The notes beneath the pieces are model-generated. The model saw nothing but the letters and a program-made list of their open reading frames with translations, was not told the DNA's origin and did no database searches. DNA of 64,000 nucleotides from the NCBI GenBank assembly GCA_037176905.1, contig JBBBWG010001114.1, positions 124,001 through 188,000 of the forward strand, written 5' to 3'. The DNA comes from Azolla pinnata (taxonomy: Eukaryota > Streptophyta > Polypodiopsida > Salviniales > Salviniaceae). The position numbers and the translations under genes were made by a program. This document shows, piece after piece, positions 11,412-24,019 of the stretch (positions are counted from its first letter, which is position 1; every line of letters starts with the position of its first letter).

Positions 11412-14400
11412 ATGGAATATATGAGCTCCACTTACCCCACCATTGATTCTTCCACAACCTCTGCAGAATGGATTCATCAACAAAATCAACAGATTCAACA
11501 GGGTTATCAACCAAATCCTTATCAGAATCAACAGATTATACAGATGATCCCTGTTACTCCAGAGGTTGGATTGGAAGGTGAGCGAATCAAACCCTAAAGC
11601 AAGGTCATTTATCTCTAGGTGTTCCATCTCAAACTTGATGTATTCGTCAACTTTTTGCTTGTAGTGTGAGGCCTTTGATTTATCTATTTTGCATTGACGA
11701 ACCATATTCTGAAATCTGAGTGTTCGATAGTATAAGATACAGCAATTTGAAAGTAATTATAACTTTGTCTTTAACATTTGTTCGAGACTCAATATATTTG
11801 ATAGGTATTGTTTTGCAAAATCTGCAATATGCTGTCGATGCCTACTTCATCCACAAATTTTATGTTTTTGTCATCAGCCATTGGCTAAATTTTAGATGCA
11901 TTTTGCCAAATTTCTGCACTGGTCTTAACCTTCTTTTTCCATAATTTGATGTAGTCGATAATTTACTATTTTGTTTGATCCTCTATAATTGGTCTATGGG
12001 AATTTTGCATGCTTGGTTCACAATTTGTGTGAAAATTGGATGTATCTGGTATTCATGCATACACACTAATTCCATGATCACACCACTCTTCTGTATTTTT
12101 TTTTTAATCTACAATGTTTCAATGTGATGTATTCGAATAAAAGAATTAATTGTTCTCAACTGTCCCAGTCTTTTATTTCAATTATTTTTCTGACAATTGT
12201 CACCACTCAATAATAACATGCAGCCAATGCCCATTTTTGGGTTCCTTCGAATTAAGTCGAAGGTTCCACTTCTGACGCTGGATTGTTTGCATCAATTGAT
12301 CGAACTAGTCCCTTAAAACTTCGAGCTTTAATTCAATAATGCCCAATTGATATAACATTGATATTACTGCAGTATTTTGAAGAGCATATTTTGAATACTT
12401 CTATTCTTTTATGCCAAGCACCATTGCATTATTTGGATTGAAACAATGAACTGTATTTGGATAAATCTTTATTAATTTATCTCTGTAAAGTATGAGCTGC
12501 ATTCAAACTTGAAGATTGCCTTGGATTTTTCTGTATTAAGAATCTGAGATTTAAGTGTTTGTTCTCGACATAAAGCTTAAATTTGAAACTTAATATTTAG
12601 AAATGATGAATATATCTGATATTTTCTTGAATACTGATGCACACTGAATGTTTGTATTGCAATTACATTGAACAACTTCATCTTTCACTGTCCATTTTTG
12701 GTTTAAAAGTGCTTATACTAGATTAGGTTATATTCAACAATATGTGGCAGTGCGCTCACATGGTCCATTGCATGAAAGCTTGTGATCATGATCTTGTCTA
12801 GATTTGAAGATGTTCATTAGCAAGGAGTTTGAAGTATCATTTGAAAGTTTCCATGAATTAGCGTGAAAGATTAGTTTGACAGTTCCATGGATTATGTCGT
12901 GGATTTTCTTTTTGTTTGACTGTGGAGAAACCGTACAATGGACTTTTTTGAAGAAATCATTTATATATTCATTATCAGATGTATTCTCACTATGATTGGT
13001 GGACATTCAATGTATTCTTTAATTGATGTGAATGTTTTTGTCATTCATTTTGTTTCATATAAAATTTAAGTAATCAAATGTGAGATTGTTTTTAATAATT
13101 CGTTTTGTTTAATATGTTCTTGTTGGTAAACCTCTTTGTTCTCATTGTGGCTATTAAAAGCCATTTCTAGGGTCATTTATTGTGTGAAGGAATATTAACC
13201 ATTCTGTTAGATGCTTACATTATTTGGTTAATAATCTTTTAGAAGCAATGTGGGGAATGTCCCTTGGGCAAACAACCGAAGGAATGGATGCCCAGTATTA
13301 TCCGGACCAATATCCTCAACGGCCTGATGAGCCTGATTGCTCATATTACATGCGAACAGGACTCTGCGGGTTTGGAGCTAATTGTAAATTCAACCATCCA
13401 CCCAGTCGTAGAGTTGTAAGTGCTATCTTCCAGTTTGCTAATTACTATCATTGTTGGTGAGGAATGTGGACAAATGCGTGATATATGCTATAATGCAAAA
13501 TGTTCTGGTACATCATGCCACGCTTGTAGTGGTCCACTATACAATAAAAGAGTGGGCACTTTTGTGTCAAAGCTTTATCATTGCGGGTGTCAATATAGTG
13601 AGTGCACTACTAGCCAATGAGTGCTTTCTTGAGCATCAAAAACATATAGTGCTAGGGAATTTTATATCCTGCATACAATGGCTTTGATATGTTTATATGG
13701 TTTTCTACTCACTTGTTTTAACTTACAGAGTTAACCCTTATCTGTAGAGAGTAATGCAAATTCTAGGAATTCAGAGATGATTAAATGCATTATGCTGATT
13801 GTGTGCTAGAGAGTTTTGTTGGACATCAAAATTGGCACCAATAATTCAAGTGCACAGTGCAGATATTAACCTTTGTTCGTAATATGCTGTCTATCAAATG
13901 CATGATACTGGAGCTATCATTCTCCGGTGTTGAGTATGTATTGAAATGGTATCTAACCTGGTGCTTATTCTATCGAACCTTGTTTTAAAGCATTTATAGT
14001 GTAGTGATCATGAACACGGATAATTAAAATAGTATTTTTAAGCAATTTTCAGTTTGCAAATCGGAGCACAGGTGGTGAATTTCCAGAGAGGCATGGACAA
14101 CAAGAATGTCAAGTAAGTACTGTCCTTTATTACTGGACTTCATGCTCCCAAGTCATTATATAATTGCATATTCCACAACTGTCAGTATGTTTCAAAATGA
14201 CATAAGAGTGACTTCTAAACCCACCATGTGCTACATCAACCTCAGCAATGCTAAGACCCGTGGTAGATCCAATAGCATGCGGATGGGTTGGTTTTTATAC
14301 ACATGTGCATCTGAATAGTTTTACTCGAATGGGGCTTAAGCATGAGCGTAATTAGTCATTTGGCTGTGAATCTCTTTATTACTAACTTCTGTCTTGTATC

Positions 14401-17400
14401 ACCTAATAATAATATGCAAATTATCTTCTACTGCTTGTTATTTATCCAATTACTACATGCATGCAGTATTATCTAAAAACTGGTAACTGCAAATTTGGGC
14501 CGTCATGTAAATTCCATCATCCACGTGAGAAAGCAGGAGCCACAGGGCGAGCTCAACTGAATGCTCTCAATCTACCATTGCGCCCGGTAAGAAGTATAAA
14601 GAACCAAACATTTCATGGTTTATATTTTTCTTGGGTCTTTAGGATCCATATGCTCTACAGTTATGGAATAAATTTAGAACTCTATCTTTTTGGTGGAATA
14701 AGTCTATTATGATAATATTCATTTAACTTTGACGAATAAGATATCAATTGCTGAATCATTGCGGGTTTGTCAAGTGCATTAGAAAGTCGATAAATGTAAT
14801 TGTTTTCTTTTCGTATCTGGAGCTGATCCAGCCTGCTTGAAAGCCATTTGTTTCTTTGGATTAAGCCCATTCATTTTCGGTGTTTGAGAGCATCGCTGTT
14901 AAAAAACAGGGTGAGAAGGATTGTGCATATTATATGCGGACAGGAGCATGCAAATATGGAGCAACGTGCAAATTTCATCATCCATCACCAGTATTATCCA
15001 TACAGGGCTCAACTCCTGTGTTTGCTGGATCATCTACAAATGCAGCTCAAATACCCCATCAAATGTACCCTGGTCTGTCTGGCTGGTCGTTACAGAGATC
15101 TCCCTATTTGCCTTCTCCTGGTCCCTCGGATTTTACCCCAATACTTATTCCTTCTTCACAAGTTTCTATGCCTCCATGGAATCCTTACTCTGTAAGTCAA
15201 ATTTTCTCATGATGTTCTCACTGTAACTCAAATTATTTGTCATTTTTCAGTTTTTAGTTTTATTCTTATTTATTTTCTACTGAAACATGTTTTGGTCTTG
15301 ATGTAATCAAAGACAAGACTGCAATGTAAGACCTAATCTCTTGCATGGTTTTGTGGAAAGTCTAGGCGTCTCAGTATAGTTTTCTTTCTCTAGTGGCATT
15401 ACGATTTAAATACATATTCCTGGAAACTTTATACCGAAATTTCCAATACTTTTCGCCACAATTTTTCAAATTTTCAGAAAACATATCTTGAGTTTTCAGA
15501 ATTTTCTCATAGAACATTTTTTCAATTCTTCAGTTTAAAGTGAAAATCACTCATATCCTACTCTTTACATTACATATGTTAGATATCTCATGTTGGTAGT
15601 CACAAAAGCATAGCATTTATCTGTGTATGCTTGAGGAGCAAGTCAATATGTTTGAGTGTGTGTATATGAAGCTTATATCTATTAAATAACAAGGATGATG
15701 AAATATATAGTTCCAGGTGTATCCTTTCTTTGTACTCTGAATGTTAACTATCATTCTTTCTTACGCTTAAACACGCACTCACATTTCACAAGATTCTCTA
15801 AAGAACTGGAGGGCTTTTTGGGAGGTTGGCTAAATATAGTGGATCAAAAACCATTCTTGTCCTATAGTTCTTAATTAGGACCGTTGGAGTTGGATATCTA
15901 ACGTTATATTGTTTAGTAGTAACAGATAGTCATTCAACACTTCTGGATCTCCATCACAGCTCAACAACCAACTGGTTGCTGACTGTAAACATGAAGGATG
16001 ATTGAGAACAAATACCTTTCCTTCACCAGATTACGTCAACTAGCTCCGATTCCTCTTTGTAAACTGAAAGCGGTGTATACTGGTCTTGATGTACCAGCTG
16101 CACTTTGGTGACAAGTTAGTTCCTCCACTACTTTCTAGGACCAAGGCACTATATTTCCACCTGGGTTACAAGTAGCGAGGATTTCTTCCAGTACTTGTCA
16201 ATACCAAAGCATACATCTTTCCACTTCGATCTTTATGTGCGAGAGATCTGTGAGGAAAGTTCAACTTCGACTTCCTCCCTGATGGCTGGTGTTATTAGAA
16301 GCTGATAGCTGTTGACTGGTGCTGACCTACTTCTGAACATCCGTATCACAAGTTTGATCTCCGTAAAATGCCTCCGACAGTAGCTTTACATCTGCTGAAT
16401 TCAACGTTTGTGTAGAGTATTAGTATCGATATCTTATTTGATATTTCCAGTTCGATTGGCTAATTTTGCAACTGAGAAGGCAAACCATCCATCTTTATGG
16501 TAAACTCCTCTTTTAGCGGTGGATATATACCATTCCAAATGTTTTGTATTGGGGTTTCCGTTTTTTTAAGGATCCCTTTGATTTCTTTCCTCCTGTGGCT
16601 TGGCTGGGTCGCATTGGTTACATACTTTCTTCACTCTTTACTCTTCAGTGTCTTCTATTGCTGTTTCTCTAAGCTGCTGAACGCTTTAGTTGCACTACAG
16701 TGAGGTTGCGCTCCTTCCTAAGCCCTTTAGTTGTATTATAGTAGGAAACCAAAGGATGATGTGGAAAATGGGATTAGCTGATAGCCAGAGAACTTGTAAA
16801 GACATAACCTAGCCTTTTTCTTGCTGGAGTTGTAAATACCCCCTTTCAAAATAGACATAACTAGCCTTTTTCTCGCTGGAGTTTTAAATACCCACTATGA
16901 TTCTACTTTTGTACACAAAAAAGTGCACCAAAAAGCTACTTTTAACTCCCGCCTTTTATGGTACTGGCTTCAAGAACTCCTACCTCTACCTTTGAACACG
17001 AACAGAATCATGGATATGTCTTACTTGATTTCGCTTTTTTGCGTTGTAGGTTCCTTTTACAGTAACAGATGAGGGACAAGAAGCATTGACACAAAGAAAC
17101 TATATCTACGGTGGTGCGGTGATTCCTTCACAAGAGTCGATGGCCATTGGTGTATACCCACCATTTGTACCTGTCTCCGGTAACATGGGCTTACCTACAG
17201 CTCCATCTCTCTCTACGATTTCTACTGCAGCTCAAGTGGAAGCTTACCCAGAGAGACCTGGACAACCTGAATGCCAATACTATATGAGGACTGGGGAGTG
17301 TCGATATGGGCCACAATGTCGATACCACCATCCCAAGGAAAGAAACGGCACATCTGGATCGGCTAACCTGTATGGCTCTGTGGGGCTCCTAACACGCTAG
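11412..17400 (+). CDS. CCCH zinc-finger protein, ZFN1-like, six coding exons, lacks the usual fifth finger
   Basis: Exons read at 11412-11577, 13243-13415, 14053-14112, 14467-14586, 14910-15191 and 17050-17400, all with GT/AG junctions and continuous frame, giving about 383 residues. Four C-x8-C-x5-C-x3-H fingers are visible: C88-H107, C132-H151 (split across exons 3 and 4), C178-H197 and C342-H361, each with the plant 'YPERPGEPDC'-type lead-in or a variant. A Gln-rich N-terminus (residues 20-45) and a Pro/Ser linker (200-330) fill the rest. The family (Arabidopsis ZFN1-3 and relatives) binds single-stranded nucleic acid, probably RNA, in the nucleus. Family members normally have five fingers in 400-450 residues. 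Here the frame ends at TAG 17398-17400, immediately before a preserved donor-like GTAATT, and no fifth-finger exon is visible to 19 kb. The start ATG follows a CT-rich leader; the exon 1/2 joint gives the conserved 'GLEEAMW' type sequence. Confidence 0.9.
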
Positions 17401-18600
17401 GTAATTATTTGACTTGTCTTGCCATTGCTTTTCATTGTATTAAAAGACATCATGTGCGTCGCACAACCTGATGCATCACCATTTATTCGCGAAAACGATT
17501 GGGTAATACTTGTGAATTTCACAGTAAAATGCTCAGTTATTTTTTAATAAAGAAAACACAACTTGGTTTATCGACAGCATATAGTAATAAGAAAAACCAA
17601 CCTTCGAGAGAAACAAATTTTCAAAATCACCATATCTATCAGAATGGTAGTGCTAAAAGACCAACAATGTGAAAGTGGGGAGGGAAGTTAATCAAGTGGT
17701 TAGCAGACCAAGAGAGATTCAGAGGATAGAACTGTGGGCCAAATGCTGAATATTATCTAAGAGACATGAAACAATACAATGCTAGCCATATCCTCTCTTA
17801 CAGGAGATATAGTACTCGATGCTAATAGCTGGGTTATGCACCCAATGATAAAGGAGTGCTCTCATGTTTCTTCTGCTGGAAGTTCTGACATTCCCAATTC
17901 TCCGATTACATTGGAGAGCTTTAGGAAACATGTATTGTACAGTTAGAGCTCAATATGTATATTGTTTCCCCCATTTTCATTTTCTTAGCATATATAATCT
18001 TTTCTTAATTGTTAAAAATGAGAAACTTTTCCTGTCTAAATAATCTCTGTAACCTTAATAGAGAAATGTTTAGGTCCTTGTACTTCATTATGACATGGTA
18101 GGTACATCAACATATTGCTAAAATTATGTGTTTTCATAGTACTCAAGCTCGCATCCTTGCTCGTGGAGTTGATGATCCCCATCCCAAGCCATTCAATTTT
18201 AGGAAGTGAGCCTAGAATGTCATTTTTTCCTTTTATTACATGATCATCTCCATTCCAAATCCAGTGTGGGCATTTTGTGGCATTGATGCATCATTGCAAC
18301 GTCGTATCTCATCATAAGTAGCATGATTGATTAGAATAGAAGAGGAAGAAATAGCCATGAGCTACGAATATTATGCGTATGATCAGAGTTCGGAGCAAAC
18401 AATCAATCGATAAGAACTTGTAGTCGAAACGAGTGGATTGACTAGAATAGCAAGGTAAAATAGTTTATGATTTCTAGTTTATCAGTGTGAAATATTACCT
18501 TATATGGTTGAACAGTCAAACAAATTTCTAATAATGAGTACAAAGATTGTATATCCAGATTATAATCCAGTGTAGTTTCACTGAGAGCTTTGTGTAGCTA
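17401..18600. other. 3' flank of the CCCH gene, no further gene
   Basis: AT-rich sequence holding the presumed 3' UTR. I searched it by eye for the C-x8-C-x5-C-x3-H pattern of a missing fifth finger and found none. No transposon signature was recognised. Confidence 0.5.
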
Positions 18601-18769
18601 ATCAATTTGAAGGGATATTTGTCATGGGTTTTTTTTTTTGCGGGTTTAAATTCAATGCTTTTCAGAAACAAAGAAGCAATGTTAAATAAGTCTGTTGTCG
18701 GGGCATTCTCTCAACTGATAAAATGCATTGGTTTTATTGTGATGTGGCCCAGACAGGCATGGCATCTCT

Positions 18770-18995
18770 CGCACAATCGGAAATATAACCGCTCTGTGTA
18801 TAGTTCATCAGAGGCATCATCATATAGTAAGTATTGCACCAGCAGTGCACGGCACCAAGGATGCTCAATATTTCACCCAGAATTCAGCTCTGGTGGAGAT
18901 AGTACCTGGTGGTGATCAGATTGTTGATGGTGGTTCTTATGTTAGAATTCCTTTCAAGGGTCACAAGAAACTGGAGAAGAATAAGATGGAGTAGA
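18770..18995 (+). pseudogene. Possible gene remnant, family unknown
   Basis: The frame that contains 'VHGTKDAQYFTQ' followed by 'ALVEIVPGGDQIVDGG' and 'RIPFKGHKKLEK' is open for about 60 codons and ends in a stop near 18994. It has no start codon, and the overlapping frame is also open. The spacing VHG ... ALVEIVP loosely resembles the C-terminal block of GT61 glycosyltransferases (VHGAG ... VVQVVP), but the match is too weak to assign. It may be an exon remnant or chance. Confidence 0.2.
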
Positions 18996-18999
18996 CGGA

Positions 19000-20640
19000 G
19001 TTGAAATAGAGTCATTTTCGAGTTGTGAGCCAAAATCCAAATATGCAGCAAGAGCATTCAATTAAGAAACCAAATGTTTAATGGAATGAATTATATCGAC
19101 AAAATTACCCCCCCCCCTGAAAAATGTTATGTTTTCCTTCACTGGTTTCCAGAAAGCAGGGCAAGGAACCAAAAAAAAATCATGCAATTTTTTTCTACTT
19201 CGCCGAGTTTTCAATGCAAAGAAAGCTCCTTTTTTTTACGCGAATTCTGTCTGGCCGAGATTTTCGAAGCCATCGGAGCCAAGCAGAGCTGTTTTCTGTT
19301 CAAACACTCTCCTCAGCTGAGCTGTCCAAAAAGCAAAGTAGCTCTTTTTCCTGTGCAATTTTGGTCATGCCAAGGAAAAGTGGGTGGCCATTGCAGTGAT
19401 TTGTTGAGATCCCTGGTTGTAAACTGACTAATGTATATTCTGTGGAAAGCCTTTCTTTTTTTTTCACTGCTTCTTTCAAAGAGAAAATGAATCAAGGCAA
19501 ATCTTCCAGCTCTCTTCTAGGTACTTGATTAAGGGAAGGAGTTAGCGACAAGTCGGATGTGATCGATTTGAAATGCTGGCGAGCAAAGCTGTCTGTAAAA
19601 TTTGTTGGGCAAAAACCAGCTGTCTTCGATACCTTTTTTTTTCTCCCTGAAGTATTGGGGGCCTTCAAATCAAAGAGGTCTTTCGGAATCGACAAAAGCG
19701 ATTAGAACTTGGGATGCTGTTTTTTCTTATTTGGAGTTTGTCGTCCGAACAGGAAATGATTCTCCAACTGGCAGCTCGACAGCAATCGCAGTCTGTTCGC
19801 TCATTGAATTGCAGTACAAAAAATGAACACTTTGTTGGGTGACCCAACAACAATAGAAGTCGATGATGACGATCTGATCGTTGTAAAAAATTTAAAGAAA
19901 AAACCAAAAAAAAAAATCATGAACTGATCTCGAGCCCACCACGATGATTCGAGCATCGTCCATTTTGCATGATCGTTTTCGACGAGTCATAAAATTGTGA
20001 TCAGATTAGATACATGTATATATGTATGTATGACATGCGATTTCCATGTCTTCATGCCAGTGAACAGACAGATGAGGAGTTCCAATACAAAGTAGGGAGG
20101 CCATGTACAAGCATGTGGGTGGTTGTAACCATATCATGTGTTTTCTAACTCAATCCATCTCATTGAATCCGACTATATATAGCTTAAACAATCTCATTGT
20201 CGGTAGGATTTTGGTGAGCTTATGCACTAATCGTTCGTTAATCGATCGTGGCCGACGATTCTTTGCAAAGTGGTCCTGGTGGTCCCTCTCAGATCGATCC
20301 CTGCAGGCTTGCAATGCCTCCATGATTGAATGCGGAAGCTCGAGCTCTCAGATCAGAGGCCATGTGATTGATGTTTCTGTTCTCCCCGAGGAGTTTATTT
20401 GCGACCTCTACCCGTCCACGTACGTATGAATGTATGTCGAGTAAGTGTGGAGCCCCCTTCTCAAGATGCCATACGGTAGAAGCAGCACTTTGTCGTATCG
20501 GCATAGTGTTTTCTTTACATGTCTTATCAGTTAGATGGCATCAGAAGGCAAAAGGCATTGGGTTTGAGCTTGGCCAGAGACCCACAAAGGCAAATTATCA
20601 GGCGTTGATGGTGTTTGTTGCCAGCAACGTGATTAGCACG
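19000..20640. other. Intergenic stretch, no supported gene
   Basis: Several open frames of 60-110 codons overlap each other on both strands, without recognisable domains. Short poly-C and poly-A/T tracts are present (19108-19116, 19170-19180). No RNA gene was recognised. Confidence 0.45.
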
Positions 20641-20654
20641 TGGCAAAGTTGTGG

Positions 20655-20995
20655 CAAGAGGTAGGAATGGGGGAACGTCTTCGAGTGATCGGGCGAGTAA
20701 GGAGCTTTGAAGAATCATATCCTAAACTCCAGAAATGTTCCGAGAACTGTCAGATGTTTTTGCGATTCAGCATGCGGTTCTGATGACTTTGTCGAATCGC
20801 CAGATCTTGAGAGCCCTAAGATCGAACATGGCCCGATTGCTCGTTACTTCTGACTAATCTTTCACCAAAGTTATGGATAGCTCATCATATAAGAGGGAAG
20901 AATGGGGAACGTCTTTGAGAGATCAAGACTTTGAAGCATTTCGTTGGTCGTGTCTCCTGTCTCTCTAGAATGTTCTGAGAACTGTCTGCTGATAC
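20655..20995. repeat. Diverged tandem duplication, about 230-bp period
   Basis: The words 'gaatgggggaacgtcttcga ... aagactttgaag ... agaatgttctgagaactgtc' occur at about 20663-20755 and, in altered form, at about 20892-20988. Noncoding; two copies. Confidence 0.5.
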
Positions 20996-22270
20996 AATGC
21001 TAACCATGTTTTTTCCAACGTTGCCTTGATCATGTTAAGCCTAAAGATGGAGTACAACCTCGTCAAGTCAACCCTAATTTTCACTAAAGCATCTTATAAG
21101 GTTTGTTTTGGGTTTAAGGTTTAGGAGGACTTTCACTGAATAGCTCATAACGTTGAGCGAAACTAGTTTGGATGTATAAGCCCTCTTTCTAATACAAGTA
21201 TTATCTTCTACTTGTGTCATCTAAGCTTCTGAACTCTATACCACTTTTACAACACCATTTTCTACCCCAAACCCTAAACCCTGTACATAAGGTGGGCTAC
21301 TCTTGCATGCATATTACATGTGGTAAATGAAGTGGGAACTGAGTGATGGCCCGTTCTATGTCGGATTCTTGACAATTTTAACTGGTAGTGTCGACAAGCC
21401 TTACAAGGTCAGTTAATGATGCCCACAATTGTGATGTCAAATGTTCTCCGTCTGCCATTTCAACCGATACCAAAGACATTCCTAATCTCGCGGACATTGT
21501 TAAAGAAGGCAAAAAAAAAAACACAAACAAGAAGAAAATCCGATGTTCCCTCTTCTGGATGCAAAATTATATGAATCATGAGGCAGATTCGTATCGTCGA
21601 AGAGCCGGCTTCTTCCCTATTTTAATTTTATTTTCCGCTCTCTCGACAATGTGAACACGATCTTCCAGAAGATAAGGGGACGTAAACTCGATCCTTATCT
21701 TGTTTGGGAAAGAAACATCAACTCCAATTTTCTCCGTCTTCTTCTTCTTTTTCTTTTGGTTTTTTTGAAAGACTAATCGATCGATCGATCGCTTGTGTAA
21801 GAAGATCGGACGAATCTCGATCCATAAAAACATAATGGGGCATTATTGGCAGAGTGATGATGTGTGGGGCAGATCCGATCGGCCAAAAGGTTTAAATGTC
21901 AAACAAAGGGGGGAATAAATGGGTGGCGGCGCTATAAAGCTAATCGTTTAGGTTAGACCTAATCCTGTGCTTAATCAGCTCCGAATCTGATCGCACGTCT
22001 AGTCAATTGGGCTCAAAAACAAACAGCCTTTCATCAAGTGTTGTGAGTGCTTGTCTTAATCAGCACTTGTTCAAATGCATCACAATAACAACTACCCCAA
22101 TATATATATTTATATGTGTTTGTGATACATGCATGTATGTATATATGTATGTGTATGTTCTATCTTGAAAGAAGAGAGGTATTGGGTTCAAATCTTATTT
22201 GGAGCTCTTTTAGAAGCTTGCTATTCATTAAAGCACCTCCATGACACTTTGATTTATCTATATGTATACA
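20996..22270. other. Intergenic stretch, no supported gene
   Basis: Contains one short telomere-like word pair ('aaaccctaaaccctg' near 21270) and a (TA)n/(TG)n-poor AT-rich background. Open frames here are short and without domains. Confidence 0.45.
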
Positions 22271-22272
22271 TA

Positions 22273-22687
22273 GGGAAAATTAGTGAAAATGCCCAACAAA
22301 TTTATTAATTGTGTATTATAACACCTACTAAAATTAGAAATTACATACTAAAGCCCAGATTTACCTCTCATTAAAAATTAATACCCGATTAATCAGATTC
22401 TGGAATTGTTAACTTCTGCTAATCGAATACAGTGAGGGAATCGAGCAGTAAAGATCAGCAGGAAGTAGGAAGCAACAGGCAGACAGTAGTCGGATGGTTA
22501 AGAATCGAGGAACGTGAGTAGAGATCGATGGAAGCGGTTAGCCAGAGAAGAATAGAATGGATTAATCAAGTAGTGATTAGGTTTTAATCGATTAACGATA
22601 AACGAGACGTTAATTTGTAATTTTTGCCTTCAGTAGGCCTAAAAATATAATCACTAAATTTTATTAGAAGTTTTTTGATAATTTCTC

Positions 22688-22688
<1 letters not shown>
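22273..22688. mobile_element. MITE-like inverted-repeat element, copy A
   Basis: The left end 'gggaaaattagtgaaaatgc' and following words are matched in inverted form at the right end ('...gacgttaatttgtaattttt' and '...aaattttattagaagttttttgat'). The interior shares 'gattctggaattgttaact...tcgaata/gcagt.agg.aatcga' with copy B at 25487-25860. There is no coding capacity. It is a non-autonomous DNA element of unknown superfamily. I could not define an exact terminal repeat or target duplication. Confidence 0.5.

Positions 22689-22726
<38 letters not shown>
22687..22726. repeat. (TA)n(TG)n microsatellite
   Basis: About 40 bp of TA then TG dinucleotides, abutting the right end of the MITE-like element. 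A second (TA)n run is at 23244-23271. Confidence 0.9.
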
Positions 22727-22727
<1 letters not shown>

Positions 22728-22729
22728 TT

Positions 22730-23600
22730 GTAATTTGTAGACATAAGGCCTCCTATTTATACAAGTGAGAAAACTGACAAAACTGGAGTTATACATAAGA
22801 CTTCTGCGCATTGGATCTTCGGATCACTGCTGCATTGTAATTTGTCACTGCTGCATCTTCGGATCGTAATCTATCCGATACATATATCTGTCGCTTAAAG
22901 AAGCGACTCTCGAACTGTGGGGCATGTACGTATCTGGCCCCCACTGCTCACTCACTGCTCTGAGCAGTAGGAACACTGTCCAAGTTTGACGGTGCCAAGA
23001 AAAAGGAAAAGAAGAAGAAGAAGAAAAACATGGTTCAGGTACTGAGGCATGACATGCGTTACGTGAAGGGAACGCTCTTCTTCTTCTTCTGCTGCTTCTT
23101 CTTCTTCTGCTGCTTCTTCCGATTGTTTCGATCCGAATCTCTGCCTTTCTCCTGGAGTCAAATTTGGCGCCCCCGAATTGGTCAGTTCCCCGGATGATCT
23201 GCTAATCACCCGTTGTTGTGATAACCTCAATCGCCTTAAAAACCTTATAGATATATATATATATATATATATGCATGTATGATCAACAAGCAGAAGACGG
23301 ATTCATGTCGAATCTGCATGGTCGACAGCGCTGACAAAGGGAATCCTTATATATGTTTTCATACCACCTCTTGTATTAAAGACCTCGAATCGATCACACG
23401 GCTCCCTGTTCCAGATGCGTGGATTACATACCTAAAACACTAGTGCACGCTCTAGCTCATGGGTCATACTGGCTTAAGAAGACGTTAATATATCTTTCTT
23501 TCTTTTCTGGGCATGCACCGAGTTGTTGCTGGATTTTTTTTTAAAAAAGCCCCCAATGGTTTTTCCAGAGAGTGGGGCCATAATGAAGGAGCAGCTTGTA
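22730..23600. other. Intergenic stretch with TTC/TGC and (TA)n microsatellites, no supported gene
   Basis: A CTT/CTG triplet tract lies at about 23078-23122 and gives a Glu/Ala-rich minus-strand frame that is repeat-derived. Nothing else was recognised. Confidence 0.45.
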
Positions 23601-23604
23601 CATG

Positions 23605-23606
23605 AA

Positions 23607-23639
<33 letters not shown>

Positions 23640-23672
23640 GAAGAGAAGAGAAGAGAAGAGAAGAGAAGAGGC
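23605..23672. repeat. (GAAA)n(GAGAA)n microsatellite
   Basis: Seven or so GAAA units followed by six GAGAA/GAGAAGA units, all purine on the plus strand. Confidence 0.9.
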
Positions 23673-23954
23673 TCACATGGCCTCTGTTCACTCAACAAAC
23701 AGAAACCAACAAGTTGATGAAGAGGCCAGACACTGCGCTGATGCGCCAATGCATGCATGACATGCCCCATATGCGCATACATATATAGTGTTCTCATCGA
23801 GTCTGGGCTAAAAACATAAGAGTTGCTTGATGCGAACATAAATGGGTTGCAGTTGATGCTAATCAATGGGATCCATCGATGATGCGAATTCCGTGCTTAT
23901 CATCATCATCATCATCGTCGTCATCATCGTCACCGTCATCGTCATCATCAATCC

Positions 23955-24017
23955 CATTTTGGGTTTAGGGTTTAGGGTTGAAGGGTTTAAGTTTCCAGGG
24001 TTTAGGGTTCAGGATTT
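23955..24017 (-). repeat. Short telomere-like patch, TTTAGGG strand on plus
   Basis: 'gggtttagggtttagggtt' followed by degenerate 'gggtttaag' and 'gggtttagggttc' words. Orientation is opposite to the arrays at 2.46 and 8.47 kb. Confidence 0.8.
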
Positions 24018-24019
24018 CG

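Noticed and set aside
17400-19000. A fifth CCCH finger exon downstream of the CCCH gene
   Set aside because: No C-x8-C-x5-C-x3-H pattern was found in any plus-strand frame by eye.
22184-22215. B-box-like 'gggttcaaatc', suggesting a tRNA-derived SINE
   Set aside because: No matching A box 30-40 bp upstream and no tail or target duplication were seen.
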